DNA of 64,000 bases. Origin: Rhizobium sp. CF122. Lineage in GTDB: Bacteria; Pseudomonadota; Alphaproteobacteria; Rhizobiales; Rhizobiaceae. The position numbers and the translations under genes are program-made. The stretch spans positions 111,979 through 175,978 of the forward strand of contig NZ_AKKA01000068.1 in NCBI RefSeq assembly GCF_000282035.1. Direction: 5' to 3'. Shown here piece by piece: positions 36,291 through 45,946 of this stretch. Position 1 is the stretch's first letter. The number at the start of each line of letters is the position of its first letter. Below the pieces are notes generated by a model. It ran no database searches and was not told where the DNA came from. It worked only from the letters and a program-made list of their open reading frames with translations.

Positions 36291-37391
36291 ATGGTTGGCA
36301 TTTCGCCATATGCACGCATAAGCCTGGCCTTGGCTTTCACCGCTCTACTGCCTTTAAGCAGCCAGGCGCAGGATGCCTTCCAGACCTTCAAGCAGTTGGA
36401 TACGACGGCGAAGATGCCGAAGCTGAATGCCTTCATCGCGCCGGGTACGGCGCCGCAGGGTTCGAAGCTGCACGAGGTCGCCCTTGAGGCAAAGCTGACG
36501 GCCAATGGCGATGCGGTTCAGGACGGACTATCCTGGTATGTGTTTAGCCCCATGACGGGCTCTGATGGCAAGCTGCCGCTGATCGCATCCTCACAGGGCG
36601 GCTCTGCGGACTTCCAGCTCGCGCCAGGAGATTATTTCGTCAATGTTTCCTTCGGCCGCGCCGGTGTTACCCGCAAGCTAACGGTTCCCGAAGACGGTCA
36701 GGTCGACAAGCAGACGATGGTGCTGGAAGCCGGTGGCTTGCTGTTGAACGCCGTATCGGGCTCAGACGTCCGCATTCGGCCGGATCAGCTCAGTTTCTCG
36801 ATTTATTCCGCTGAGGTGCGTGAGGACGGCGAGCGCGGTCTTGTCATGGCTGACGTGCCGCCCAACACCGTGGTTCGTCTCAATGCCGGGACCTACCACA
36901 TCGTCTCCGAATACGGCGACACCAACGCATCGATCCGTGCTGACATCCAGGTGGAGGCCGGCAAGCTGACAGAAGCAACGATCCAGCACAAAGCCGCGCA
37001 GATCACCTTCAAACTCGTATCCGATGCTGGTGGCGAAGCGATTGCCGATACAGCCTGGTCGATCCTGACCGCCGCTGGTGATAGTGTCGGCGAGAGCGTT
37101 AGCGCCTTCCCGACGATGGTCCTTGCCGAAGGCGAATACTCTGCCGTCGCTCGAAACAAGGACAAGATCTACCAGCGCGATTTCAAGGTTGAGGCTGGCA
37201 AGAACACCGATGTCGAAGTGCTGATGAAGGACGTACAACCCGAAGAGCCGACGGAAGCCGCTAAAACGGTGCAGGTTCAGCCCGATCAACAGCCGCCAAC
37301 GGGTGACGCCGCGCCGAGGACGCAAGCGCCGCTGCCTTCCTACGACCAGTTGCAGAGCGGCGGCGCTGGCACCGGCGACGACGTGGAGTAA
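36291..37391 (+). CDS. Conserved secreted protein of unknown function
   Basis: 366 residues from the ATG at 36291 (a GTG at 36249 is also possible). A signal peptide (MVGISPYARISLALAFTALL, cleavage near SQA-QDA) precedes tandem beta-sandwich-like segments: LPLIASSQGGSADFQLAPGDYFVNVSFGRAG and VVRLNAGTYHIVSEYGD, later VLAEGEYSAVARNKD share the pattern of a beta-rich repeat unit. The C-terminal 60 residues are Pro/Gln/Thr-rich. I see no catalytic motif. It is likely periplasmic or surface-attached and is common in Rhizobiaceae, in my recollection. Confidence 0.78.
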   Translation: MVGISPYARISLALAFTALLPLSSQAQDAFQTFKQLDTTAKMPKLNAFIAPGTAPQGSKLHEVALEAKLTANGDAVQDGLSWYVFSPMTGSDGKLPLIASSQGGSADFQLAPGDYFVNVSFGRAGVTRKLTVPEDGQVDKQTMVLEAGGLLLNAVSGSDVRIRPDQLSFSIYSAEVREDGERGLVMADVPPNTVVRLNAGTYHIVSEYGDTNASIRADIQVEAGKLTEATIQHKAAQITFKLVSDAGGEAIADTAWSILTAAGDSVGESVSAFPTMVLAEGEYSAVARNKDKIYQRDFKVEAGKNTDVEVLMKDVQPEEPTEAAKTVQVQPDQQPPTGDAAPRTQAPLPSYDQLQSGGAGTGDDVE

Positions 37392-37423
37392 TCGGCTTTC
37401 AGAGTATCGCAGACAAAGAAAAA

Positions 37424-37452
37424 CCGCCCGATCCTGTTAAAGACCGGGCGGC
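37424..37452. terminator. Bidirectional terminator between secreted-protein gene and thrS
   Basis: Seven-pair stem CCGCCCG/CGGGCGG with a 14-base loop. U-rich tracts follow on both strands (CTTTGTATTTT on plus, TTTTTCTTTG on minus), so it serves both convergent genes. Confidence 0.85.
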
Positions 37453-37477
37453 TTTGTATTTTAGAGCTGGAGGCAGG

Positions 37478-39463
37478 TCAGGCTGCCTTGGCCTTCCTGG
37501 CTTCCGCCTTCCGGCGGATGTCTGGTGGCGTGGCTTCGAGCCCGAGGCTTGCAATCGCCTCGTCAAGCGACATCGAAGTTTGCTCCTGGCTGCCGAGACG
37601 GCGGATATTGACGGTGCGCTCTTCCGCTTCCTTCTTGCCGCAGACGATGATGACCGGAACTTTCGTGACGGAATGTTCGCGGATCTTGTAATTGATCTTC
37701 TCGTTACGGAAGTCAGTCTCGACCGTCAGGCCGGCGTCGCGAAGTGCTGCCGTAACTTCGGCGCCATAGCCATCGGCCTCGGAGGTGATCGTCGCCACAA
37801 CCACTTGCTGTGGCGATACCCACAGCGGCAGGTGTCCCGCGAAGTTCTCGATCAGGATGCCGAGGAAGCGCTCCATCGAGCCGCAGATGGCGCGGTGGAT
37901 CATGACCGGCTTCGTCTTTTCGGAGTTGCTGTCGATGTAGAACGCACCGAAGCGTTCCGGCAAGTTGAAGTCGACCTGCGTCGTGCCGCACTGCCATTCC
38001 CGGCCGATCGCGTCCTTCAGCGTATATTCGAACTTCGGACCGTAGAACGCGCCCTCGCCCGGCAGGATGCCGGTCTTGATGTTGTTCGACTGCTGCTGGA
38101 TCGTCTCCAGCACATCAGTCATGACGCTTTCGGCGCGATCCCAAAGGTCGTCCGAACCAACACGCTTTTCGGGGCGCGTCGAAAGCTTGATGGTGATCTC
38201 GTCGAAGCCGAAGTCCTTGTAGACGGACAGGATCAGATCGTTGATCTTCAGGCACTCGGCTGCCATCTGCTCATCGGTGCAGAAGATGTGCGCGTCATCC
38301 TGCGTAAAGCCACGCACGCGCATCAACCCATGCAGAGCGCCTGACGGCTCGTAGCGGTGAACGGTACCGAATTCCGCAAGACGGATTGGCAGTTCGCGGT
38401 AAGACTTCAGGCCGTGCTTGAAGATCTGCACGTGACCGGGGCAGTTCATCGGCTTCAGCGCGAAGACACGGTCGTCATCCGTATCGTCGCCGGCAACCGT
38501 GACCTTGAACATGTTGTCGCGGTACCAGCCCCAGTGGCCGGAAGTTTCCCAGAGTGACTTGTCGAGCACCTGCGGCGCGTTGACCTCCTGGTAGTCTTCA
38601 GCGAGGCGGCGGCGCATATAGGCGACAAGCGTCTGGAACATGCGCCATCCCTTGCCGTGCCAGAAAACGACGCCCGGACCTTCTTCCTGGAAGTGGAAAA
38701 GGTCCATTTCGCGGCCGAGGCGGCGATGATCGCGCTTCTCGGCTTCGGCAAGCACGTGCAGGTAATTGTCGAGATCTGCCTGCTCGGCGAATGCCGTGCC
38801 GTAGATGCGGGTCAGCATCGGATTGTTGCTGTCACCGCGCCAGTAGGCGCCGGCCACTTTCATCAGCTTGAACGCCGTGCCGATCTGGCCGGTGGACGCC
38901 ATATGCGGCCCGCGGCACAGGTCGAACCAGTCGCCCTGATAGTAGATCTTCAGATCCTGGCCTTGGGGAATCGCATCGACGAGCTCGACCTTGTAGCTTT
39001 CACCCTTGGCGGCGAAAACGTCCTTGGCCTTCTCGCGCGACCAGACTTCTTTCGTGAACGGCGCGTTGCGAGCGATGATCTCCTTCATCTTCTTTTCGAT
39101 CTTTGGCAGATCGTCCGGTGTGAAGGGCTCGTTCTTGGCAAAGTCGTAGTAGAAACCGTTCTCGATGACCGGGCCGATCGTTACCTGCGTGCCGGGCCAG
39201 AGCTCCTGCACAGCTTCCGCCATCACGTGGGCTGCGTCATGCCGGATCAGCTCCAGCGCGCGACCATCGGTGCGGGTAATGATTTCAATCGCGCCTGCCG
39301 TCACCGGATCGGAAAGGTCGCGGACCTGGCCGTCGATCGCAATCGCGACTGCCTTCTTGGCAAGTGACTTGGAAATGGATTCTGCGACATCCTTACCGGT
39401 TGCGCCAGCATCGTAGCTACGCACGGAACCATCGGGAAATGTCAGGGAAACGGATTGGGACAT
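37478..39463 (-). CDS. thrS: Threonyl-tRNA synthetase
   Basis: 661 residues. TGS domain at 1-65, the editing domain with [17 protein letters not shown], the class II catalytic core (motif 2 [22 protein letters not shown] segment and motif 3 [10 protein letters not shown]) and an anticodon-binding C-terminus with [12 protein letters not shown]. The ATG at 39463 has an AAGGAG site. It is followed by no same-strand gene for some distance and terminates at 37424-37452. Confidence 0.97.
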   Translation of the reverse strand: MSQSVSLTFPDGSVRSYDAGATGKDVAESISKSLAKKAVAIAIDGQVRDLSDPVTAGAIEIITRTDGRALELIRHDAAHVMAEAVQELWPGTQVTIGPVIENGFYYDFAKNEPFTPDDLPKIEKKMKEIIARNAPFTKEVWSREKAKDVFAAKGESYKVELVDAIPQGQDLKIYYQGDWFDLCRGPHMASTGQIGTAFKLMKVAGAYWRGDSNNPMLTRIYGTAFAEQADLDNYLHVLAEAEKRDHRRLGREMDLFHFQEEGPGVVFWHGKGWRMFQTLVAYMRRRLAEDYQEVNAPQVLDKSLWETSGHWGWYRDNMFKVTVAGDDTDDDRVFALKPMNCPGHVQIFKHGLKSYRELPIRLAEFGTVHRYEPSGALHGLMRVRGFTQDDAHIFCTDEQMAAECLKINDLILSVYKDFGFDEITIKLSTRPEKRVGSDDLWDRAESVMTDVLETIQQQSNNIKTGILPGEGAFYGPKFEYTLKDAIGREWQCGTTQVDFNLPERFGAFYIDSNSEKTKPVMIHRAICGSMERFLGILIENFAGHLPLWVSPQQVVVATITSEADGYGAEVTAALRDAGLTVETDFRNEKINYKIREHSVTKVPVIIVCGKKEAEERTVNIRRLGSQEQTSMSLDEAIASLGLEATPPDIRRKAEARKAKAA

Positions 39464-39585
39464 CTAGAATTCTCCTTGTCCAGTCCCGCCAACGAATGCG
39501 GGTGGTTGCAATGAAGCGCTTCGTCCGCACGAATGCGCCGCCGCCTGATACCGAGATTTGCCGATTGAGTAAAGAAGAAGCCGGT

Positions 39586-40110
39586 TCAGCCGATCATTTC
39601 CGCAAGGCCGCGAACTGTGTTCCAGTTTCGCAGCGTGCCGACGCCCATGCGCTTGGTCGTCAGTGCCGAAAGCAGCTTCCATTCGCTTGGCTTTCCGGCA
39701 AAATCGATCCAGAGATCACCGCCGGTGAGCGCCAGACGCTGCTTCGGATCGGCATAAGGGCGAAGCGCCTCGATGGTGGCGGGGTCGAGCGGTTTGCGCA
39801 TCACACGGACGATCACCTGGCTGCCCTCGCCGTCCAGAAATGGATTGGACTTTGCAAGTTTCAACCAGTCGGTACTTTCGCGCACGATAATATCGACGGG
39901 CTTGCCGAACCTCGCTTTGAACGCGGCTTCCAGCCTTGCCTCAATACCCGCCAGTGGCAAGGCGTCCGCCTCGAACACGATATTGCCGGTCGAAACCAGC
40001 GTCCTCGGATCTCGGTAACCGATATTTTTGGCCATGTCGCGAAGGTCGGACATCACCACGCGGCGACCGGGCGCAAGCACGATACTATGCAGCAGCGCAA
40101 CGTAGATCAT
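39586..40110 (-). CDS. DUF1697 family protein
   Basis: 174 residues. The N-terminus MIYVALLHSIVLAPGRRVVMSDLRDMAKNIGYRDPRTLVSTGNIVF is the recognised DUF1697 pattern (usually YIALLRGINVGG), with helices and strands of a ferredoxin-like fold; the C-terminus has a small RxxNT segment (LRNWNTVRGLAEM). Function is unknown. The gene lies 120 bases upstream of thrS on the same strand. Confidence 0.85.
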   Translation of the reverse strand: MIYVALLHSIVLAPGRRVVMSDLRDMAKNIGYRDPRTLVSTGNIVFEADALPLAGIEARLEAAFKARFGKPVDIIVRESTDWLKLAKSNPFLDGEGSQVIVRVMRKPLDPATIEALRPYADPKQRLALTGGDLWIDFAGKPSEWKLLSALTTKRMGVGTLRNWNTVRGLAEMIG

Positions 40111-40240
40111 GCTTTCTAGAACTCCGTGTCGCCGCCCTTGGGAAGATCGTCAGGGTTATGCTTGAGGCCGCATCGATGCGCTTGTGGAAGGCATCGGCGA
40201 CATCGTGACGACCGCGAAAATACCCTAGATGCGCCCTGCG

Positions 40241-40645
40241 TCATCTCTCTGCTGCCTTGCGCCCCAACGCGAGGTAGCGCCACGGTGTCCACCAGTGTAA
40301 GTGCTCGCCGAGCTTCTCGGGAACCGGGTCGAGTCCGCTGGTGCCTCCGGGTCCACAACGCGCGACGCGAAACAGTGTCATCCATCCACCGCTCCACAAC
40401 CCGTGGCGCGCAACTGCCTCATAACCGTACTCAGAGCAAGTCGGAATGTGGCGGCATGAATTCCCGATGAAACCAGAGAGCGTCAGCTGATAGGCGCGAA
40501 TAAAGCCCATCCCGAGCAACCTCCCCGGTGTCTTGCGGAACGGGCCGGAGTAATTGCGGGAGTAGGAGCGTGCGGGTCTACGGCGCGCAGCGGCGCCACC
40601 CTCATCTTCGTCGTCATCGCGATTGATCGAACAGAATTCGCACAT
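40241..40645 (-). CDS. yidD: Membrane protein insertion efficiency factor YidD
   Basis: 134 residues. The core GFIRAYQLTLSGFIGNSCRHIPTCSEYGYEAVARHG with its Cys pair, followed by RCGPGGTSGLDPVPE, is diagnostic of YidD, which aids YidC-dependent insertion. It carries an unusual N-terminal extension of about 45 residues, with the acidic run DDDEDEGG then Arg-rich RRRPARSYSRN. It follows the NifU-like gene by 12 bases, so they share a transcript. Confidence 0.93.
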   Translation of the reverse strand: MCEFCSINRDDDEDEGGAAARRRPARSYSRNYSGPFRKTPGRLLGMGFIRAYQLTLSGFIGNSCRHIPTCSEYGYEAVARHGLWSGGWMTLFRVARCGPGGTSGLDPVPEKLGEHLHWWTPWRYLALGRKAAER

Positions 40646-40657
40646 CGGCTATGCCGC

Positions 40658-41104
40658 TCAGGCCTCGACCGTTTCGGCGCGCTTGGCCTCGATCTGGCCA
40701 ATTGCGTCAACAACGGCATCGAAGGTCAACATTGTGGAGGCATGTCGCGCTTTGTAGTCCTTGACGGGGCGGAGATAGCGCATGTCTTCGAAACGGCCTT
40801 CCGGCCCCTCGCCGTCCGCCTTCAACATCGCCAGCATATCCTCTCGCGCCTTGCGTAGCTCACTCGCATTGGCGCCGATTACATGGCGCGCCATGATCGA
40901 AGAGGATGCTTGTCCAAGCGCGCAAGCCTTGACGTCATGCGCAAATCCGGTCACGGTGCCGCCGTCCATTTTCAGCCAGATTTTGACCTTGGAGCCGCAA
41001 AGCTTGGAATGCGCCTGGGCGCTGGCGTCCGCGTCCGGCAGGCTGCCGATCAGTGGAATGTTGCCCGCAAATTCGAGGATCTTGCTGTTGTAGATATCGT
41101 CCAT
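40658..41104 (-). CDS. NifU-like iron-sulfur scaffold (IscU_N-type) protein
   Basis: 148 residues from the ATG at 41104. MDDIYNSKILEFAGNIP matches the IscU/NifU N-terminal fold, with Cys in AHSKLCGSKVKIWLKM and in KACALGQASSSIMA. The Asp that usually follows the first Cys is replaced by Ser (LCGS), and the third conserved Cys is absent near the C-terminus, where RYLRPVKDYKARHASTML occurs instead. So it may not assemble clusters as the canonical scaffold does. It precedes yidD in an operon. Rhizobia commonly have this protein. Confidence 0.85.
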   Translation of the reverse strand: MDDIYNSKILEFAGNIPLIGSLPDADASAQAHSKLCGSKVKIWLKMDGGTVTGFAHDVKACALGQASSSIMARHVIGANASELRKAREDMLAMLKADGEGPEGRFEDMRYLRPVKDYKARHASTMLTFDAVVDAIGQIEAKRAETVEA

Positions 41105-41411
41105 CGTGGATTCCGCTCCAGAATTCATGCGGATCGGCGCCTCAAAACTCATTGTAGCACAAAAGAAAAACACAGCGTGTCGTGCCGGGAGACTTACATA
41201 AGGATGCCGTTTTCCTATATGTATGTCGTTCGAAGGCCAGAAAAATGCAATGGCCTCGGCTAAGTTTGATTGGGAAACCGTGCCGGACGGGCAGCAATTC
41301 AAGCCCTGAAAGCCCCGGAGCCTGCCAAAGGTGCATGAATTCCCTTGAGTGGAATTGCCAGTGGCTAGTCCGAAAGACGGTCCGCAAAAGCGGATCAGGA
41401 GACAGTTGCAT

Positions 41412-42032
41412 ATGGACGCCATCATCAAGAATTTTCCGCAGACCCCCGCCGATCTAGAAGCCGATCGGCCAAGCCAGAGAGAAGCCGAGGACGCCATCCG
41501 CACGCTGCTGCGTTGGGCGGGCGACGATCCGTCGCGTGAAGGCCTGCTGGATACCCCGGCGCGCGTGGCAAAAGCCTATCGCGAACTTTTCGCCGGCTAT
41601 GATATGGACCCGGAAGACGTGCTTGGCCGCACCTTTGAAGAGGTTGCCGGCTACGACGACATGGTCCTGGTCAGAGACATTCCCTTCTTCTCCCATTGCG
41701 AACACCATATGGTTCCGATCATCGGCAAGGCGCATGTCGCTTACATGCCCGACGGCAAGGTCCTTGGCCTTTCGAAGATCGCGCGGGTCGTCGAAATCTA
41801 CGCTCGCCGCCTGCAAACGCAGGAAACCATGACGGCCCAGATCGCAAAGGCCATCGACGACACGCTCGCTCCCCGCGGCGTCGCCGTCATGATCGAGGCC
41901 GAACATATGTGCATGGCGATGCGCGGTGTACAAAAGCAGGGCTCGACCACATTGACGACAACATTTACCGGAACGTTCAAAACTGAGCCGGCTGATCAAG
42001 CCCGATTCATGTCTATGGTCCGGGGCCGCTGA
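41412..42032 (+). CDS. folE: GTP cyclohydrolase I
   Basis: 206 residues. It converts GTP to dihydroneopterin triphosphate for folate and related pterins. Zinc ligands and catalytic residues are in [19 protein letters not shown] and [17 protein letters not shown]. The ATG at 41412 has AGGAGA nine bases upstream. It is followed 29 bases later by hisI on the same strand. Confidence 0.97.
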   Translation: MDAIIKNFPQTPADLEADRPSQREAEDAIRTLLRWAGDDPSREGLLDTPARVAKAYRELFAGYDMDPEDVLGRTFEEVAGYDDMVLVRDIPFFSHCEHHMVPIIGKAHVAYMPDGKVLGLSKIARVVEIYARRLQTQETMTAQIAKAIDDTLAPRGVAVMIEAEHMCMAMRGVQKQGSTTLTTTFTGTFKTEPADQARFMSMVRGR

Positions 42033-42061
42033 ATACGGCTTCGATTAAGAAAGCCGCGACG

Positions 42062-42517
42062 ATGCCCTTTGCGTTCAACACACCGTCCGACGATAAATCA
42101 GAACTCGAGGACGCGGGCGATTTCACGCCGCGGTTTGACGATCGCGGTCTGATCACCGCGATCGTCACCGATGCTACCGATGGCGAATTGCTGATGGTGG
42201 CGCATATGAATGCGCAGGCTCTCGCCCTGACCATCCAGACCGGAAAGGCGCATTATTTCAGCCGCTCGCGGGGCAAGCTCTGGATCAAGGGCGAGACTTC
42301 TGGCAACACCCAGATGGTCAAGGAAATACGGACGGATTGCGATCAGGATGCGATCTGGCTGAAGGTAGAGGTCGCTGGCCACGATGCCACCTGTCACACC
42401 GGCCGCCGGTCCTGCTTCTATAGAACCGTCAACCTCGAAGAGGGCAAGCCGATGCTCGAAATTGTCGATGATGAGCTCCAGTTCGATCCCAATGAAGTTT
42501 ACGGAAAAGACTCTTAG
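42062..42517 (+). CDS. hisI: Phosphoribosyl-AMP cyclohydrolase
   Basis: 151 residues, monofunctional. It opens the purine ring of phosphoribosyl-AMP, the third step of histidine synthesis. The magnesium-binding [11 protein letters not shown] and zinc-site cysteines in [15 protein letters not shown] are present. It has an N-terminal extension of about 30 residues. folE, hisI and the patatin gene lie in a row, but a 110-base gap with a CTATAT minus-10-like element separates the patatin gene. Confidence 0.95.
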   Translation: MPFAFNTPSDDKSELEDAGDFTPRFDDRGLITAIVTDATDGELLMVAHMNAQALALTIQTGKAHYFSRSRGKLWIKGETSGNTQMVKEIRTDCDQDAIWLKVEVAGHDATCHTGRRSCFYRTVNLEEGKPMLEIVDDELQFDPNEVYGKDS

Positions 42518-42628
42518 CCGAAAATTGCCTCTTATTGGGCCAAAATCTACGCCTATATACGAATTGGAAAGGGACGCGGGCCACTAATATAGTTCGTTTT
42601 TGATTGTTTGCCGGGAGGGAGGCGAGCC

Positions 42629-43600
42629 ATGCTGAATTGGGGTTTGTACCGCCAAAGCTCCGACGTAGGCACGTCCAACACCAGCACCCCGACAGCGCCA
42701 GACATGAACGCTCCCGCCATTCCCGCGTCTGCGCCCAAAAAAACCAAACTTGCCCTTGCGCTGGGAGGAGGTGCGGCGCGCGGTTGGGCGCATATAGGTG
42801 TCCTACGCGCCTTGGACGAGGAAGGCATCGAGATCGGCATGGTCGCCGGAACCTCGATCGGAGCCTTGGTCGGGGGTTGCTATCTGGCCGGCAAGCTTGA
42901 TGAACTGGAAGGATTTGCCCGTTCGCTGACAATGCGGCGCATCGCCAGTCTGCTCGACCTGACGATCGGCGGCAGCGGCTTGTTCGGCGGCATGCGGCTG
43001 ACAAAGCGCATGCAGGAACATCTAGAGGGCCTGAACGTCGAAGATCTGGACCGGCCGTTCGTGGCCGTCGCTGCCGAGGTCAACACCGGGCACGAGGTCT
43101 GGATCGCCAACGGATCGCTGATCACGGCGCTTCGCGCCTCCTATGCCCTGCCCGGTATCTTCGAACCCATTCGCAGCAACCAGCGGACGCTTGTCGACGG
43201 CGCCTTGGTCAATCCGGTTCCCGTCTCCGTATGCCGCGCCTATGAGCAGCCGCTCGTGGTTGCGGTCAACCTGAACTACGATCTTTATGGTCGATCAGCC
43301 GTCGTCCGGCACAATGCCACCCTCTCGCCATCCGAAGTGCACCGGCGCGAAGAGGCGCCCTATGCCAGGCTCGGCATGACCGGTGTGATGGTGCAGGCGT
43401 TCAACATTATCCAGGACAGGATTGCGCGTGCGCGCCTTGCGGGCGATCCGCCGGATATGTCGCTTCAGCCGCGCCTCGGCGACATCGGCTTGTCAGAGTT
43501 CCATCGCGCCGGAGAAGCGATCGAGCGCGGCTACGAGGAAGCTAAGCTGCGGCTTCCTGAATTGAAACGTATGCAGGAAATATTCGCCGGCTCTCTCTAG
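42629..43600 (+). CDS. Patatin-like phospholipase (RssA-like)
   Basis: 323 residues. The catalytic dyad is intact: the oxyanion loop ALGGGAARGWAHIGVLRAL, nucleophile Ser in AGTSIGALVGG, and Asp in LVDGALVNPVPV. GGGAGG precedes the ATG at 42629. This bacterial patatin group hydrolyses phospholipids or lysophospholipids at the inner membrane; physiological substrate unknown. The N-terminal 45 residues are Ser/Thr/Pro-rich and likely disordered. It converges on the CBS gene over a 15-base gap containing a hairpin. Confidence 0.92.
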   Translation: MLNWGLYRQSSDVGTSNTSTPTAPDMNAPAIPASAPKKTKLALALGGGAARGWAHIGVLRALDEEGIEIGMVAGTSIGALVGGCYLAGKLDELEGFARSLTMRRIASLLDLTIGGSGLFGGMRLTKRMQEHLEGLNVEDLDRPFVAVAAEVNTGHEVWIANGSLITALRASYALPGIFEPIRSNQRTLVDGALVNPVPVSVCRAYEQPLVVAVNLNYDLYGRSAVVRHNATLSPSEVHRREEAPYARLGMTGVMVQAFNIIQDRIARARLAGDPPDMSLQPRLGDIGLSEFHRAGEAIERGYEEAKLRLPELKRMQEIFAGSL

Positions 43601-43601
43601 G

Positions 43602-43625
43602 CGCCGGCGAAGCGTTCAGCCGGCG
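43602..43625. terminator. Hairpin between convergent patatin and CBS genes
   Basis: Seven-pair stem CGCCGGC/GCCGGCG with a ten-base loop, overlapping the end of the CBS gene. No U-tract follows on either strand, so termination would be weak. Confidence 0.4.
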
Positions 43626-44050
43626 ATGTAGGCCTTGATCTGCTCTGCTTCCAGTTCGACTTCCGCGATACGGGTTTTCACGACGTCGCCAATCGAGATG
43701 ATACCCGCGAGCTTGCCATTCGTCTCAACGGGAACGTGGCGGAAGCGACGGCTTGTCATCAGCCCCATCAGGTCGTTCACGGTTGAATCTTCATGGCACC
43801 GGTAAACCTTTGCGGTCATCAACGAGCCAACGGGCTGATCGAGACAGGCGGCTCCCCCCTTGGCGATCGCATGCACCACGTCGCGCTCCGTGAAAATCCC
43901 GGAAATCTTGTTCTCCATCCCAACGATGACAATGGCGCCGATCTTTTTCTTGCTGAGAATCACAGCCGCTTCGGAAACGGTCGTGTTCGGCCCGGCGGTT
44001 ACGACATCCCTGCCTTTTGTATCGAGTATGGCCTTGACTGTATTGGACAT
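43616..44050 (-). CDS. CBS-domain pair protein
   Basis: 144 residues from the ATG at 44050. Two CBS motifs form a Bateman module: VVTAGPNTTVSEAAVILSKKKIGAIVIVGMENKISGIFTERDVV and SLMTAKVYRCHEDSTVNDLMGLMTSRRFRHVPVETNGKLAGIISIGDVV. There is no other domain. Such single-module proteins bind adenine nucleotides and modulate partner proteins. It follows the rhomboid gene on the minus strand, about 100 bases apart. Confidence 0.92.
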   Translation of the reverse strand: MSNTVKAILDTKGRDVVTAGPNTTVSEAAVILSKKKIGAIVIVGMENKISGIFTERDVVHAIAKGGAACLDQPVGSLMTAKVYRCHEDSTVNDLMGLMTSRRFRHVPVETNGKLAGIISIGDVVKTRIAEVELEAEQIKAYIAG

Positions 44051-44153
44051 TTTGAACCTCCTATGTCGAAAGTGAAGCACTTCTACTGATCACAGGCATC
44101 CGCGGCGGTTTCTCCTCCCATTACGGATCAGTTCGAATGGTGCACTCCAACTC

Positions 44154-44918
44154 TCAAGATTGCAATATATCCGATGCTTCTGAAGTTAGCGGCTCCTCGG
44201 GCGGCTTCCGGTCAAAAAGACTGAAGAGAATGAAGCCGAAAATGAACCCTCCGATATGGGCGTCCCAGGCGATTGCCTGCGACCCGTCGCCGATCAGCGG
44301 GACGCCGACGGCAATCAGCAGATTGCCCACGAACCAGAAGAGAATGAATGCGACGACCGTGCGGCTGTGAAACGCTTCGAGCATCGAAAGACGCGCATTG
44401 AGATGCGCCGGCCGGGCAATCCGCTGTTCCGGTGGGAATGCAAAGCGGCAGGCGGCGCCCATCAGGCCGGACACAACGCCGGACGCGCCGATCAGCAACG
44501 TGGCCTCTCCCCAATTCAAGGCCGCATGGAGAGCGGCGGACGCGATCGCGGATAGCACCCAGAAGGTGACAAATCGGAACGCGCCAATTCGGCGCGCCAC
44601 CGGCGTACCAAAGGCCATCAGCCATAGCCCGTTGAAAACGATATGCTCTATGCTGCCGTGAAGGAGCGAATAGGTGATCGGCGTCCAGAGAAGTTGCGGG
44701 CCCTGCTCCGACAACGGCGTGATGTACCGCAACGGAATGAAGCCGAAATTGAAGAACAGCCAGTCGAGACCGTTGCCAGATAGAAACAGTGATTGAACGG
44801 CGTATATCAGCCCCAATAGCGCAAGTGCTGCGAGCACCGAGCCTGGAAGGTTGAAGATGGGTGACCGCGGCGCCGGAGGTTCCATCGCCGCTTGCGGCTC
44901 GACCGAGTGCTCGTTCAT
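44154..44918 (-). CDS. Rhomboid-family intramembrane serine protease
   Basis: 254 residues with about six membrane helices. The catalytic Ser146 lies in IGASGVVSGLMGA and His221 in WDAHIGGFIFGF; both are intact, and HGSIEHIVFNGLWL in helix 2 has the conserved Asn. The ATG at 44918 gives a normal length; the upstream frame runs into a non-coding leader. Its natural substrates are unknown. A strong minus-strand terminator sits only 47 bases upstream, so the gene may be controlled by attenuation or simply follow a small RNA. Confidence 0.9.
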   Translation of the reverse strand: MNEHSVEPQAAMEPPAPRSPIFNLPGSVLAALALLGLIYAVQSLFLSGNGLDWLFFNFGFIPLRYITPLSEQGPQLLWTPITYSLLHGSIEHIVFNGLWLMAFGTPVARRIGAFRFVTFWVLSAIASAALHAALNWGEATLLIGASGVVSGLMGAACRFAFPPEQRIARPAHLNARLSMLEAFHSRTVVAFILFWFVGNLLIAVGVPLIGDGSQAIAWDAHIGGFIFGFILFSLFDRKPPEEPLTSEASDILQS

Positions 44919-44964
44919 CTTCGTCCTCGCTTGATTGCGGCACAGCCTTACAGGACGAAAGGTC

Positions 44965-44997
44965 AAAAAAAAAGCCGTCCGGCAAAGACCGGACGGC
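44965..44997 (-). terminator. Strong intrinsic terminator upstream of the rhomboid gene
   Basis: Perfect nine-pair stem GCCGTCCGG/CCGGACGGC with a six-base loop, followed on the minus strand by nine consecutive T. There is no minus-strand protein gene upstream of it, so it must end a non-coding transcript or act as an attenuator for the rhomboid gene. Confidence 0.88.
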
Positions 44998-45110
44998 CTT
45001 CGAGCGTCTAGGGATAGACCCGCGCCCGACAGTCCGTGCTGAACTTCCCGAAGGCAGGAAGCGATGAGGAAACACTGCCACGGCACGGCTGGCGGCTCAA
45101 TCGAAACCCT
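44965..45110 (-). ncRNA. Candidate small RNA or leader attenuator before the rhomboid gene
   Basis: The 3' end is set by the terminator at 44965-44997; the 5' end is only estimated. Upstream of the terminator the sequence can form further stems: CCGTGC (about 45082-45087) with GCACGG (about 45033-45038), enclosing CTTCC/GGAAG around TGCCTTC. This is a compact structured RNA of roughly 110-150 nt. I compared it mentally with 4.5S RNA, 6S RNA, RNase P RNA and common riboswitches and found no match. Confidence 0.4.
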
Positions 45111-45214
45111 TCCTTAACCTTAACCGCCGCGAGTTGGCACGAAATACGCACGGCATCAGACTGCACGGCCATGACGGCTGTGTTTTGATCCAAAGTGAAA
45201 CAGCCGGTGCCGTA

Positions 45215-45856
45215 ATGCGTCTCAAAACCACGATCGACCTATTCGAATATTGGAATCGCATCCGCGGCCAAGACCTTGCGCCGTTGAGATCGCAGGTCGA
45301 ACCAACGGATTTGCGGCAGATTCTATCAAGTGTGTTTCTCCTCGAAACAACCGACACAGGTCGCGTCGCGTTCCGTCTTGCCGGAACGCGTATTTGCGAT
45401 CTCTTTGGCCGCGATCTCGGTGGCGCCCCGTTTTCCGAGCTCTGGGCGTATGGGAATGACGACATCGAGCCCACAGCGGTCGGCATCATGACACACGCGA
45501 TCCCCGCGCTGCTCAACGCCACGGGTTTCACGGCGGCCGGTCATCGTGCCTGCTTCGAAGTGATCCTGCTGCCGCTACGCTCCGACAACGGCGAATGCGA
45601 CAAGCTGCTGGGCGCCATCGCTCCTGCGGCCGCGTTAAGCTGGCTCGAAGTCGTGCCGCTCCAGTTCCTCGCTCTCGATCGCAGCCGATTGCTGCACGAA
45701 CGGCTTGGTGGCGATGAGAAGCCTAATGACACGGAGCTTGAGGACAAGCACACGCTATACGCGCGTCCACCCTCGATCACCGATACAATGCGACGCGTCA
45801 TGTCTGGTCTATTTGCTGAAGCCGACACTCCCAGTGTTCCGGTTCGACACAACTGA
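45215..45856 (+). CDS. PAS_5-domain protein
   Basis: 213 residues from the ATG at 45215. A single PAS-like domain fills most of the protein: LFEYWNRIRGQDLAPLRSQVEPTDLRQILSSVFLLE, VAFRLAGTRICDLFGRDLGG and CFEVILLPLRSDNGECDKLLGAI are typical of the alphaproteobacterial PAS_5 (PF07310) family. No output domain is fused; the C-terminus is a charged, probably flexible tail. Members in other species influence cell cycle or motility signals, but I cannot assign a role. It diverges from the rhomboid leader. Confidence 0.87.
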   Translation: MRLKTTIDLFEYWNRIRGQDLAPLRSQVEPTDLRQILSSVFLLETTDTGRVAFRLAGTRICDLFGRDLGGAPFSELWAYGNDDIEPTAVGIMTHAIPALLNATGFTAAGHRACFEVILLPLRSDNGECDKLLGAIAPAAALSWLEVVPLQFLALDRSRLLHERLGGDEKPNDTELEDKHTLYARPPSITDTMRRVMSGLFAEADTPSVPVRHN

Positions 45857-45946
45857 TTGCGTGCGTAGAGGACGAACCTGAACAACCTTCTGTTAAGGGA
45901 TTGCGGGTAATGATCGGGCGGTTGTATTTTATGAAGAAGCCCTTTG

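Noticed and set aside
44965..45110. 4.5S RNA, 6S RNA, RNase P RNA or a known riboswitch
   Set aside because: The sequence lacks the conserved loops of these families as I know them, so it is reported only as an unnamed candidate.
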